DNA from: Cytophagales bacterium | GTDB taxonomy: Bacteria; Bacteroidota; Bacteroidia; Cytophagales; Spirosomataceae | Reading direction: 5' to 3' | DNA length: 64,000 nt | NCBI GenBank assembly: GCA_004292855.1 | Contig: RDXN01000048.1 | Span: forward strand, 1-64,000 | Shown here: positions 35,568 through 44,071 of the stretch, piece by piece | How positions within the stretch are numbered: position 1 is the first letter of the stretch | Layout: the number at the start of each line of letters is the position of its first letter | Made by a program: the position numbers and the translations under genes | Notes under the pieces: generated by a model | The model's input: the letters and a program-made list of their open reading frames with translations, nothing else | The model's database searches: none | Told to the model about the DNA's origin: nothing

Positions 35568-36226
35568 AACCAGACTTCGACCTCGACGTTATCTTGAGCC
35601 GCATTGATGAAACTATACGCCCGTACCCCAAAGCCGCCATGTTCGAGTTGGCCGAGCGGGGGTACGGGAGCCTGTTCGAGCAATTGATTTCCTGCATTGT
35701 CTCAATCCGTACGCTTGATGAAACGACCATCCCGGTGTCGTTACGGTTGTTTGCCGTGGCTCGCACCCCCGACCAACTAGCCGCTCTCACCCCTGAAAAA
35801 CTCACCGAAATCCTCTACGGCACCACCTACCCCGACCAGAAGGCATATACCATGCTGGGGATTGCCCGGAAAATATTGGACGAATTTGGCGGGCAACTCC
35901 CTGCCGATTACGACACACTAACCTCGCTGAAAGGCGTGGGGCCGAAGTGCGCGAATCTGGCGTTGGGGGTGGCAACGGGGCAGGCAGCTATCAGCGTCGA
36001 TGTACACGTGCATCGGGTGGTGAACCGATGGGGCTACGTGCTGGCCAAACAACCTGAACAAACCCTGAAAGTGCTCGAAACGATGGTCCCCCGCGAACGA
36101 TGGGTCGATATAAACCGGCTGCTGATGCCGTTTGGCAAGCACATTTGTACGGGAACGTTGCCCAAATGCTTAACCTGCCCGGTGTTGGAATTTTGTGAGC
36201 AGGTAGGCGTGGAGCGGCACCGGTAA
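35564..36226 (+). CDS. Endonuclease III-type DNA glycosylase/AP lyase
   Basis: A 220-residue HhH-GPD glycosylase. The helix-hairpin-helix is LKGVGPKCANLALG with the catalytic Lys128; the catalytic Asp146 is in ISVDVHVHRV. A [4Fe-4S] cluster loop is complete at Cys195, 202, 205 and 211 (C-x6-C-x2-C-x5-C). It removes oxidised pyrimidines and nicks abasic sites in base-excision repair. It is translationally coupled to the OmpA gene by a 4-bp overlap. Divergence from E. coli Nth (SVDVHVHR where VDTHV is usual) means a UV-endonuclease or Nth2-like branch is possible. Confidence 0.93.
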   Translation: MKPDFDLDVILSRIDETIRPYPKAAMFELAERGYGSLFEQLISCIVSIRTLDETTIPVSLRLFAVARTPDQLAALTPEKLTEILYGTTYPDQKAYTMLGIARKILDEFGGQLPADYDTLTSLKGVGPKCANLALGVATGQAAISVDVHVHRVVNRWGYVLAKQPEQTLKVLETMVPRERWVDINRLLMPFGKHICTGTLPKCLTCPVLEFCEQVGVERHR

Positions 36227-37054
36227 TCAGGCAGTTACCTGCTCAGACTGGTTTGTGAAGGCGGGCCGACCGGGGATGTAATGGCGGAAAAACGAGCCAA
36301 TTTTCATTTGCAATACACCAAAAACAGCCTCCTTGAAGATTTTTGAGGACATTTTAGACGTGCCCTTCGTGCGATCAGTGAAGATAATAGGCACTTCAGC
36401 CAGCCGGAACCCGTATTTCCAGCAGGTGAATTTCATCTCGATCTGGAAGGCATAGCCCACGAAACGGATGCGATTTTGCATGATCGTTTCGAGTACCCGG
36501 CGCGTGTAGCACACAAACCCGGCGGTAGGGTCCATGATGGGCATACCCGTTACGAAGCGCACGTACACCCCGGCAAAATACGACATCAACACCCGCCCCA
36601 TTGGCCAATTGACCACGTTGACGCCCTTGATGTAGCGCGACCCAACCGCAACGTCGGCGGGGGGGAGCGGCCGACCTTCGTCGTCGGGGAGGCCTTGGGC
36701 GCAGGCGTGGTGGAGCCGGATCAGATCGTTGGGGTTGTGCGAAAAGTCGGCGTCCATCTCGAAGAAATACTCGTAACCCCGCGCCATGCCCCATTTGAAT
36801 CCATCGAGATAGGCCGTGCCGAGGCCCAGTTTACCCCGCCGTTCGAGCAGATTCAGACGCACGGAGCCGTTGCCCAGCTCAGCCTGTAGGTCGCGTACGA
36901 CCTGCGCCGTACCGTCGGGCGAGCCATCGTCGACAATTAGCAGGTCGAATGGGCAGTCGGGGCCATCGTCGCGCAGGGAAAACACCTTGCGGATAATGGC
37001 TTCAATATTCTCGATTTCGTTATAGGTCGGGATGACCACTAAGCACTCTCTCAC
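36227..37054 (-). CDS. GT2-family polyprenol monophosphomannose synthase-like glycosyltransferase
   Basis: A 275-residue GT-A glycosyltransferase: VVIPTYNEIENIE at the start, LIVDDGSPDGT, the metal-binding FEMDADFSH, and GSRYIKG with IFTDRTKGTSKMS near the end. These match DPM1-like synthases that move a sugar from a nucleotide donor to a polyprenyl phosphate on the inner face of the membrane. The product could feed a GT39 transferase such as the one at 54829. Its stop codon lies immediately next to that of the convergent endonuclease III gene, with no space for a terminator. Confidence 0.9.
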   Translation of the reverse strand: MRECLVVIPTYNEIENIEAIIRKVFSLRDDGPDCPFDLLIVDDGSPDGTAQVVRDLQAELGNGSVRLNLLERRGKLGLGTAYLDGFKWGMARGYEYFFEMDADFSHNPNDLIRLHHACAQGLPDDEGRPLPPADVAVGSRYIKGVNVVNWPMGRVLMSYFAGVYVRFVTGMPIMDPTAGFVCYTRRVLETIMQNRIRFVGYAFQIEMKFTCWKYGFRLAEVPIIFTDRTKGTSKMSSKIFKEAVFGVLQMKIGSFFRHYIPGRPAFTNQSEQVTA

Positions 37055-37130
37055 GACGGTAGGGGCTTTTCTACTTAAACAGAACCCGCCCCAAAGTTCG
37101 TCTATTTGTCGTGTTAAAAATTGTTAGAGA

Positions 37131-38174
37131 CTACTTTTTTGCCACCACCATCGCCCGGCCCGGAATAGTGCGGTAGTTTATGACTTTGCCTGTTTTTAGC
37201 CCGGCCGCTTGCTGCCAGCTTTGAATCTCTGCCACAGAATAGTTGCCAGCCGTACTCGTCATACCGTAAAACAGGTCCGTAGAGCCGCCAACGAGTTCGG
37301 GTTTAGCGTCGGGGTCGGGGCGGATAAACTCGTTGACGATATACGCGCCCCCCGGTTTCAATGCCCGCGCTACACGTTGAGCCACCGTGCGATTTTGTTC
37401 GTCGTTAAAATGGTGCGCCAGGCTCGACATCAGCACCACGTCGTACGTTGCCGTGCCGAAATCGTCGGTGAGGGCGTTGCCGGGTTTGTGTTGTACACGG
37501 TCGCCCAGACCTAGCCGGGCAAGCAGGGGGGCGGCCTGTTCGATGGCTTCGGGTAGGTCGAGGATGGTCGATTGGAGCGTGGGAATCCGGCGGCAGAGGG
37601 CCACCGAATGTTGCCCGTGCGAGCCGCCAATGTCGAGCATGGTGGTGGCCGTTTTCGGCACCGGTGCCCGCCGACCAAACTCTTTGGCTTCGGTGCCGGT
37701 CGCGGCCAACATGGCATTCTGGTAATAGTGCCACTGCTCGGCAGTCAGGTGGTCGTGGTAATGGATGCCCTTGCCGGTCTGGAGGTACTCGCCCATATGG
37801 TCGAGCCATTGCCACATTACGCGGTTGTTGAACAACATCATACCATAGACAGACTCCGGGTTGTCGCGTAACACCCATTTGCGGGCCGATGCGGTGAGCG
37901 CGAACCGTCCGTTCGCAAACCGAAAATAATGCATGGCCGTGAGCAGGCCCATCAGTTCGCGGGTCGCTTTGGGGTGCAGCTTGCAGGTTTCGGCAACGCC
38001 CTCAACGGTGTCGACTCCAGTGGCAACGGCCTCGAACACACCTTTGTCGGCGGCTTCGAGCACGGCTTTGCTCATCACGGGCATGATTTGGGCATGGAGC
38101 AGGGGCCAGGGAACGATGTCGGCGCGGAGGGCCAGCCATTCGAGGGCATTATCGGGCGAGATAGAGAGTTGCAT
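37131..38174 (-). CDS. SAM-dependent methyltransferase with winged-helix dimerisation domain
   Basis: A 347-residue class I methyltransferase of the O-methyltransferase-2 type. A helical winged-helix domain (about 20-110, MSKAVLEAADKGVFEAV) precedes the SAM-binding core: TMLDIGGSHGQHSVAL (about 179-194), STILDLPEAIEQA, and the catalytic-region strand YDVVLMSSLAHHFND. The family methylates small-molecule hydroxyls or similar groups. The substrate is unknown, and no biosynthetic cluster is visible around it. Confidence 0.87.
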   Translation of the reverse strand: MQLSISPDNALEWLALRADIVPWPLLHAQIMPVMSKAVLEAADKGVFEAVATGVDTVEGVAETCKLHPKATRELMGLLTAMHYFRFANGRFALTASARKWVLRDNPESVYGMMLFNNRVMWQWLDHMGEYLQTGKGIHYHDHLTAEQWHYYQNAMLAATGTEAKEFGRRAPVPKTATTMLDIGGSHGQHSVALCRRIPTLQSTILDLPEAIEQAAPLLARLGLGDRVQHKPGNALTDDFGTATYDVVLMSSLAHHFNDEQNRTVAQRVARALKPGGAYIVNEFIRPDPDAKPELVGGSTDLFYGMTSTAGNYSVAEIQSWQQAAGLKTGKVINYRTIPGRAMVVAKK

Positions 38175-38208
38175 TGCTCATACAACCCGAAAAGTAGGGG
38201 TTTAGGTT

Positions 38209-38856
38209 TTACCTCACCACTCTATTTAACCCCTGCCAGGCCCAGTCGAGTTGTTGCTCCATGCGTTCCCAGGCGGCCTCTTTTACAAACGGCCCCGGCT
38301 GTTTGGTGGCCTCGTCGTATTGCCGGATCGCCTGAGCGCGGAGCGTGCCGAAGTCCGAGAAGCGGTCGGGTGGGAGGTTGTAGAGCGCGCTTGCCCAGGC
38401 CGCCAGGGCGCGGGCTAGTTCGTCGCCGGTTTTTTTCTGTTGACGAAGCTTCCAGATAGTTAGCTCAGCGCGGGCCACTTTCTGAGGATCGAACGTCTCG
38501 GTGGTGAGGTTCTGCAAGCCGGTATAAAAGTCGACCAGAAGCGGAAGAGCTGTTTCCAGTTCTGCCGGGGATTTGGCCTCCCGAATCTGTGTTGCCGCCC
38601 GACTTGCCGCAAACGCCAGCCCATACGACCGCCAGAAGGAGAGGTCTAACTGTGCCCGAAGTCCACCCGCCACGCGCCGGTACAACTGAAATGAGCTACC
38701 CGACTGGTACGACCGCCAGATGGAGGTTTCGATACTCGCCACGCGGACCGGCTCGAATTGCCGAATGTTCAGCTTCTGGGGGGTAAGCAGGTCCGTGGCA
38801 ATCCAGATAAGCAGGGCCGAAAGGGTCAGGAGCCAAAACAGGCGGGATGTTTTCAT
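38209..38856 (-). CDS. Membrane-anchored protein of unknown function
   Basis: A 215-residue protein from ATG 38856; the frame is open further upstream but the extra sequence overlaps the divergent epimerase gene. One N-terminal transmembrane helix (about 5-22, LFWLLTLSALLIWIATDLL) is followed by a helical soluble region outside the cytoplasm, with Trp- and Arg-rich helices (SIWRSYQSGSSFQLYRRVAGG). No family is recognised. It lies 34 bp upstream of the methyltransferase gene in the same direction and may share its transcript. Confidence 0.75.
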   Translation of the reverse strand: MKTSRLFWLLTLSALLIWIATDLLTPQKLNIRQFEPVRVASIETSIWRSYQSGSSFQLYRRVAGGLRAQLDLSFWRSYGLAFAASRAATQIREAKSPAELETALPLLVDFYTGLQNLTTETFDPQKVARAELTIWKLRQQKKTGDELARALAAWASALYNLPPDRFSDFGTLRAQAIRQYDEATKQPGPFVKEAAWERMEQQLDWAWQGLNRVVR

Positions 38857-38860
38857 GTTA

Positions 38861-38882
38861 TATCTTTGTACGCACAAAAATA
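38861..38882. promoter_or_regulatory. Back-to-back -7 boxes in a 25-bp divergent intergenic space
   Basis: Rightward TATCTTTG (38861-38868) and leftward TATTTTTG (complement of 38875-38882) both match TAnnTTTG. They sit 14 and 19 bp from the start codons of the epimerase and the membrane-protein genes. No good upstream boxes were found for either. Confidence 0.35.
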
Positions 38883-39745
38883 TGCTTACCAACGACATTC
38901 TCTCCGTCAATTTTCGCCCGCAGGGGGCCGAACTAACGTCGATCATCCACAAACCGACAAACACGGAGCACCTCTGGCAGGGCGACCCCGCCGTTTGGGG
39001 GTGGCACGCGCCCAACCTGTTTCCGGTGGTGGGTGGTTGTTTGAACAATCAGATTGTGGTCGACGGGGTGGCCTACCCGATGGGGCGGCACGGGTTCGCG
39101 CGGCAGTCGACGTTCGCGCTTGTCGAACAAACCGACACCCGTGCCCTGTTTGCGCTGACCAGTTCCGACGAGACCCGAACCGCCTACCCCTACGCGTTTG
39201 TGTTCGAGATCGACTACGCCTTAGAAGGTAATTCCTTGTCTGTAACCTACCGCGTGCGCAACACCGATACCCGAACGGTCTATTTTTCGGTGGGCGCACA
39301 CCCCGCGTTCAACGTGCCGTTTGGCCCCGGCGAAGCCTACGAGACGTACTACCTCGAATTTGAGGAGACCGAGCCGCTTATGACCCATCTGCTCTCCAAA
39401 GGCGGCTATTTCACGGGCGAGACCCAACCCGTCCCGACGGAAGAGAATCGCTTGCCCCTTACCAAACACCTGTTTGATCAGGACGCGCTGGTGTTGAAAA
39501 ACTTGCGCTCACGGCAGGTGCGTATTCGTAGCCGAAACCATGACCACAGCGTAACGGTCGCGTTCGACGGATTTCCGTATCTGGGCTTGTGGGCCAAACC
39601 CGGTGCCCCGTTCGTGTGTATCGAACCCTGGCTCGGTTGCGCCGACTCGGTGGGGGAGCCGGTCGAGTTTTCACAGAAAGAACTGATTCAGTCGGTAGCC
39701 GTGGGGGCCGTGTTCGAGGCTACGTTTCGGGTTACGGTTGGGTAG
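38882..39745 (+). CDS. Aldose 1-epimerase family protein (LacX-like)
   Basis: A 287-residue galactose-mutarotase-fold protein. Family residues visible are MGRHGFARQSTF (HGxxR), SVGAHPAFNVPF (catalytic-region His) and FVCIEPWLGCAD (general base Glu). This branch, often called LacX-like, interconverts anomers of hexoses or their phosphates; the exact sugar is not determined. No signal peptide is present. ATG 38882 is chosen because the longer open frame overlaps the divergent gene. Confidence 0.88.
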   Translation: MLTNDILSVNFRPQGAELTSIIHKPTNTEHLWQGDPAVWGWHAPNLFPVVGGCLNNQIVVDGVAYPMGRHGFARQSTFALVEQTDTRALFALTSSDETRTAYPYAFVFEIDYALEGNSLSVTYRVRNTDTRTVYFSVGAHPAFNVPFGPGEAYETYYLEFEETEPLMTHLLSKGGYFTGETQPVPTEENRLPLTKHLFDQDALVLKNLRSRQVRIRSRNHDHSVTVAFDGFPYLGLWAKPGAPFVCIEPWLGCADSVGEPVEFSQKELIQSVAVGAVFEATFRVTVG

Positions 39746-39761
39746 TAAACTCGACTGTCGG

Positions 39762-39796
39762 CAAAACAAAAAGCTCCCCCTTGTCGGAGGAGCTTT
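39762..39796 (-). terminator. Terminator between the epimerase and esterase genes
   Basis: An 8-bp stem AAAGCTCC/GGAGCTTT preceded by an A-rich run (AAAACAAAAA), which reads as a U-tract leftward. It mainly serves the leftward esterase gene, 115 bp past its stop, and may also act on the epimerase transcript. Confidence 0.62.
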
Positions 39797-39911
39797 CGGG
39801 AAGTACACACAATCACATTGCCGGTAGGGTAGGGAACCGCTGCTATCGAACATGTACGAACAAGCGCAGTTGTAACAGCGAATATATAGACAACGAGGAT
39901 GGAAACCAAAC

Positions 39912-42440
39912 CTAGCGTTGTAGCATCACCTTCGCGGCCTTTGTGCCACTCGTTGTCTGTAGCCGAATCAGATACAGGCCGTTAGCCTGATTGCCCAATT
40001 CGAGCGTTTCACGCTGCGCTTTACCCGTGCCCACAACGCCCCGCGACTGGAGAGCCTGCCCGGCGGTGTTCACCACCGACAACGTGGCGCATTGCCCCTC
40101 GGTTAGCGTAAACCGGGCAACCACCTGCCCCGATGTGGGGTTGGGACTTACCCAAAGACCATCCGTAGCGTCCTCGGCTTGCGTAGCTACCCGGCCACCA
40201 CCACAGTTGGTGGTGTAGTTTGTGTTGGTTTCGTTGTTACCGGCCTGCCGGGCGAAAAACGTGAAGCCTGTGTTGTTGCGCTGCCAACTGGGAATCACGA
40301 GTTGATTGGTGCTCCAATCCTGCAAGCCGGGTGCCCGGTACTCGATAGCGTTACCATTGCTGCCGTTGACATTCATGGTCACGGTGCCCGTGCCACAGTT
40401 GAGGTTGACGCTCGCAATGCTCAGGCCCGACGACGAGCCACCACCCCCGCCTGACGGTGGTGGCGGTGTTGGCGACCCGCTACCGCCCAGGCAAATGCGA
40501 TCATACGTAAAATTACCTTGTTCGCTGCCTTGGATGCGGATGGTATTGGTGCCCTGAACGAGGTTGATTGTTCTGGATGCCTCGATGCTGGGTGTCCAGC
40601 TTGCCGTACCCGCCGGACGCATGGAGTAGGGTGTTCCGTTGACAACCAAATCGATGCCCGCCGTACCATCGCCCGACGCGTAACGAATAGAGAAGGTGGT
40701 GTTGCCTGCCGTTTGGCCCGTGAACGTGTACTCCATAAACTCGTTACTGTTGCCGAAACCACCGACGGTTGCACCGTTGGGGGTGCGGTTGCCCCCGCTG
40801 TTCTCGTTGCCATTTTTGCACTGCGACGAACCAGAGGGGGGAGTTGGATCTTCTGGGTATTGAGTGTTGTCAACAACAGAAAATGGGAGATTGACAGCTT
40901 GCGTTAAAATGTAATTTCCCTGGCTGTTACGGAGAACTCCTCTTCGTTGGCCTGAAAGACTTGTCGATATCTCCTGTGTAAAGTTGACAGGATCATTGAG
41001 GTCGGCGAAATCACCATCATCTCTGACCCATTGGTATGACTGTGCCTGGGGTGCGCGGATTACTCCAGACAAGACATCAGCGCATACAGGCAACGTACCC
41101 AATTGTTGTGGGGTAATGGCAGGGCTGCTCAAACTGCCGTTGTCGCGAATCGCTTCAAACCAACGGTTCCCTACAGCAACTAACCCTAAGCCTTTAAAAT
41201 GCACAGGTTCACCCGCTCCAGTTCTGTGGTACACAGTGTTGTTTGAATTGATAGCTTCGTTGCTATCCTTAATGTCATCCGTTGAAGGGCCACCGTAGAC
41301 TTTATTAGACGCATTTACAACCGCACTTTGACCGCCTGTTACAAAGGCACTTTCTGAACCCGTGTAGTAGGAGGTGCTGGATACCACCCAGGGAATGCTT
41401 AGGTTTTGAATCTTTTGCCTCGTAGCATTAATTACAATGTTGAGCCGGTTAGCATAATCTGGAGCAGAAAACACCTGCCACTGATTTTCAAGATTATCAT
41501 CAAGTTTTCCCCAGTTGCTCACTATTGCTCTAGTATCAGTCTCCCCCTGCATCCAGAGGATCGCTTTTAGACCGTAAATACTTGAATAATAGTTAACAGC
41601 ATTTCCCAATAATCCGAATGGCGCACCTGTGCCGAATCTTACCCACCCTCCAGGAAAAGAAGGATCAAAAACTTTATCCGCTAAAGGAGATTTCGTGTTA
41701 TTTGTCGAAGCCGCCCATTGTGTGATTGTCGTACCACCCCAGGCGACATTGTGGAAGGCAATGGGTACGTCGCTTAACTGTGCTAATTGTTGCCCTACCA
41801 GAGCCCAGTACCACAGTGAGTTACCTGTTGGTCCAATAAATGAAGAATTGGACTGAGCCGATACCATGTTAGAAATAAACATCTGCTTGTTGTTAGGCAG
41901 TACTTTTGGATCTGATATCGAAAACTCAGCCTCCTGAAAACGTCGGGGGGACACTCGGACACCATCCCATGACTCCGTACCTGAAGCTACATCATTAGGT
42001 AAGCCTTGAGCGTTCGATTGCCCAGCAATCAAATAAACATCGCCAACTCCTACTCTGTACTTTAAACTTTGTGCCCTTGTTCGGTTGGGCCGGTTGGGGG
42101 CTTCGTAGTTGTTCGTGGCTATCACTGTTATTTCGTACCACCCGGCTTCAACCTCTGCTTCACCTTGAAAACAAACTCCTGACTGTTGCATGGGAATGGG
42201 GATAATGGCTGAACCGGTGGGAGTTCCTTCTTTCACCCTTAACCGCCGTAGAGATACATCGAGGTCCGTATCGCCATTAATCATAGTTCTGGCGTTGTAA
42301 GTGCCAATGACACGAATAACGGCTTTGTTGTTGGCGTTTCGCTGATAAACTGCCCCTCTCAAAGGATGTGATACGTTAAGTATCTGGGCAGAGATATGCT
42401 GTGCTATTAGGCATAGCAATAGCAATAGACGTAGTTTCAT
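39912..42440 (-). CDS. Secreted SGNH/sialate O-acetylesterase with CBM and type IX sorting domain
   Basis: An 842-residue secreted enzyme. Signal peptide 1-19; N-terminal beta domain; SGNH hydrolase with GQSNAQG (Ser142), WGGTTIT, LWMQGETD (296-302) and His414 in EPVHFKGLG; Ig-like region; a carbohydrate-binding module of the CBM6/35 type (about 545-653, EFMEYTFTGQ, IDLVVNGTPY); a PPPPSGGGGGSSS linker; and a C-terminal type IX secretion sorting domain (about 765-842, WVSPNPTSGQ, ANGLYLIRLQTTSG). It should be exported by the T9SS, attached to or released from the surface, and de-esterify glycans. It shares its catalytic half with 4004-6601. The lipoprotein gene 42 bp upstream is in the same direction. 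Confidence 0.92.
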   Translation of the reverse strand: MKLRLLLLLCLIAQHISAQILNVSHPLRGAVYQRNANNKAVIRVIGTYNARTMINGDTDLDVSLRRLRVKEGTPTGSAIIPIPMQQSGVCFQGEAEVEAGWYEITVIATNNYEAPNRPNRTRAQSLKYRVGVGDVYLIAGQSNAQGLPNDVASGTESWDGVRVSPRRFQEAEFSISDPKVLPNNKQMFISNMVSAQSNSSFIGPTGNSLWYWALVGQQLAQLSDVPIAFHNVAWGGTTITQWAASTNNTKSPLADKVFDPSFPGGWVRFGTGAPFGLLGNAVNYYSSIYGLKAILWMQGETDTRAIVSNWGKLDDNLENQWQVFSAPDYANRLNIVINATRQKIQNLSIPWVVSSTSYYTGSESAFVTGGQSAVVNASNKVYGGPSTDDIKDSNEAINSNNTVYHRTGAGEPVHFKGLGLVAVGNRWFEAIRDNGSLSSPAITPQQLGTLPVCADVLSGVIRAPQAQSYQWVRDDGDFADLNDPVNFTQEISTSLSGQRRGVLRNSQGNYILTQAVNLPFSVVDNTQYPEDPTPPSGSSQCKNGNENSGGNRTPNGATVGGFGNSNEFMEYTFTGQTAGNTTFSIRYASGDGTAGIDLVVNGTPYSMRPAGTASWTPSIEASRTINLVQGTNTIRIQGSEQGNFTYDRICLGGSGSPTPPPPSGGGGGSSSGLSIASVNLNCGTGTVTMNVNGSNGNAIEYRAPGLQDWSTNQLVIPSWQRNNTGFTFFARQAGNNETNTNYTTNCGGGRVATQAEDATDGLWVSPNPTSGQVVARFTLTEGQCATLSVVNTAGQALQSRGVVGTGKAQRETLELGNQANGLYLIRLQTTSGTKAAKVMLQR

Positions 42441-42482
42441 CGTCGTAGAGTTTAAAATGAACAGGAAAAGTTGTGTTATTCG

Positions 42483-43403
42483 TTAAGGCGCGTACTCGTA
42501 ATAGTAGATTCCAACGTGACCTTGGTCGAAGAGTTGCCCCCAATGTGGATTCAGCGGTTTACCCGATTGGAAGCGTCGGGTGATGCGACCGTATTTATCG
42601 AAAAGATAGCTTACATCAATGGTATACAGATCTCCGTTGTAGCCATCTGAGTTGTTTAGCCCTGAAAGCAAATGTTTAGTGAAGAGGTTTTTGCTAATGG
42701 TGCCATTGTAAGGCTCTAAGTTAGGCTGGTAGTTAGGATAGATAGGCTGATAGTCAAGGATGACTCTTCGTTGCCCTATCGGAGCACCTAAATCGGACGA
42801 ATACTGCATCAAGTTCTCATTTTGAATAATTCTGCTCTGAACATAAGCTGAGTTGACGAGACGTACGGCAAATCCATTTGCATCATACTCAGCAGTAGTC
42901 CGGTCTTCTTGCCTGATGGCTAACCCCTGTTGATTCAATATAAGCGTATCACGCCGGGTAGAACTGCGATTGCTGGTTGTACGAAGCAGTATGCGGCTAG
43001 CTTCATACGTGTAATAGGTATTGGTCGTGTCCGTCGGGTATTCAGCTTGGTACACAGCCCTACGAGCAACCCGCCCCTGTTGATCATAATAATAGGTTGT
43101 GATCCTGTCTGTGAAGACATCGACAATGCCACGGTACGATTCAACAGATTCCCGGTCCAGTAGTAACCCCCCAACACGCGCCGTTTTGTAGACAATACGC
43201 GTAATGCGGTTGATGGCTGGTAAAGGGGCGTACGTTGGAAGGGGCGTTGCGGTCGTCGCACTTGGCGGAGTAGTTGTACTCTGCGGGGTGGTTGTTGAAA
43301 CAGGGGGAGTAATCGGCGGAATCACCGGTTCCACCGGCTTCCTACACCCCAACCCCAACAGCCCCACAAGTGCCAGCACCGATAACAAAGACGACGTTTT
43401 CAT
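42483..43403 (-). CDS. Lipoprotein with YD-repeat-like strands
   Basis: A 306-residue lipoprotein; the signal ends LLGLGC (Cys20). A Pro/Thr-rich spacer (about 22-65) leads to a beta-rich domain with repeated Tyr-rich strands of the kind YYYDQQGRVARR, YTYEASRI and YLFDKYGRITRR, resembling the YD-repeat-like domains (DUF4595 style) of Bacteroidota lipoproteins. Function unknown. It is the first gene before the T9SS esterase, 42 bp apart, so the two are probably co-transcribed. Four phased TAGGTA-type motifs lie 60-98 bp upstream of its start. Confidence 0.8.
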   Translation of the reverse strand: MKTSSLLSVLALVGLLGLGCRKPVEPVIPPITPPVSTTTPQSTTTPPSATTATPLPTYAPLPAINRITRIVYKTARVGGLLLDRESVESYRGIVDVFTDRITTYYYDQQGRVARRAVYQAEYPTDTTNTYYTYEASRILLRTTSNRSSTRRDTLILNQQGLAIRQEDRTTAEYDANGFAVRLVNSAYVQSRIIQNENLMQYSSDLGAPIGQRRVILDYQPIYPNYQPNLEPYNGTISKNLFTKHLLSGLNNSDGYNGDLYTIDVSYLFDKYGRITRRFQSGKPLNPHWGQLFDQGHVGIYYYEYAP

Positions 43404-43462
43404 ACAACGAATGGATAGTTAAACGAACAAGACAAAGTTGAGAAGGTAATGCGAATATAATC

Positions 43463-43501
43463 TACCTACAAAATAGGTATTTACTAGGTAGTTTATAGGT
43501 A
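43463..43501 (-). promoter_or_regulatory. Four TACCTA/TAGGTA motifs at 11-bp phasing upstream of the lipoprotein operon
   Basis: TACCTA at 43463 and TAGGTA at 43474, 43485 and 43496, each exactly 11 bp apart, so all lie on one face of the helix. A near-consensus leftward -7 box (CAACTTTG, complement of 43433-43440) lies about 23 bp nearer the gene, so the motifs sit where an activator would bind. The binding protein is unknown; the LuxR-type gene next door is a candidate. Confidence 0.5.
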
Positions 43502-43518
43502 GAATGAGAAAAGATGTG

Positions 43519-43803
43519 TCAAACCGGCGGTAGATACGTTGCCGCATAGGGCCGGATAATGGCCATCATTTCGCGGGCGGCCCGCTTGCCGGTATGTATC
43601 GTCACGTAGGCAATGTGCCATTTGGTCATAATATTGCGCCGGTGCGTGTCGACCGTACATTTTACAATGCTCAGTTTATTACCAATCTCATTGCTGCGCC
43701 ATCCCTGTAGCGCGAGGGCCAAAATGTAGGCTTCCTGGCCGGTGAGACTGTGGAAAAATGTCACTACTTCGGAGGGGGAGGCACTTGGTAGAGTTAAGGC
43801 CAT
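43519..43803 (-). CDS. Solo LuxR/GerE-type helix-turn-helix regulator
   Basis: About 94 residues from ATG 43803 (an alternative ATG at 43842 adds 13). It consists almost only of a GerE-type HTH: SLTGQEAYILALALQGWRSN, then EIGNKLSIVKCTVDTHRRNI, matching LTxxExxVLxLxxxGxSxxEIAxxL...TVxxHxxxI. No receiver or ligand-binding domain is attached, so its activity would depend on expression level or a partner protein. It is encoded upstream of the lipoprotein/esterase genes, in the same direction, and could bind the phased motifs between them. Confidence 0.78.
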   Translation of the reverse strand: MALTLPSASPSEVVTFFHSLTGQEAYILALALQGWRSNEIGNKLSIVKCTVDTHRRNIMTKWHIAYVTIHTGKRAAREMMAIIRPYAATYLPPV

Positions 43804-43939
43804 GTTTGTGATGTGTGTAGTTGCTAGTAAATCGGTGGGCAATATATGGAATCATGTTGTCAATAGCATGAAGGCTTTATGTGAATGGTAAATAAATAAT
43901 ATTGGCCGTATGGGATCGCTAATGCCCAATTGTAGCCCA

Positions 43940-43986
43940 CAAAAAAACCACAAGCAAACGGAACAATATCCGTTTGCTTGTGGTTT
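43940..43986 (-). terminator. Strong rho-independent terminator of the TonB-receptor gene
   Basis: A perfect 18-bp stem (43945-43962 with 43969-43986) and 6-nt loop, followed leftward by a run of U from the A-tract at 43941-43947. It lies 86 bp past the receptor stop codon. Confidence 0.88.
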
Positions 43987-44071
43987 CAGTATCAGATAGT
44001 TAGAGGTGTATTTTCGCGAAGCCTGATTGGGGTTACCCGGTCGGGCTTCGGTGTGTAGTGGCAAAACTCGC

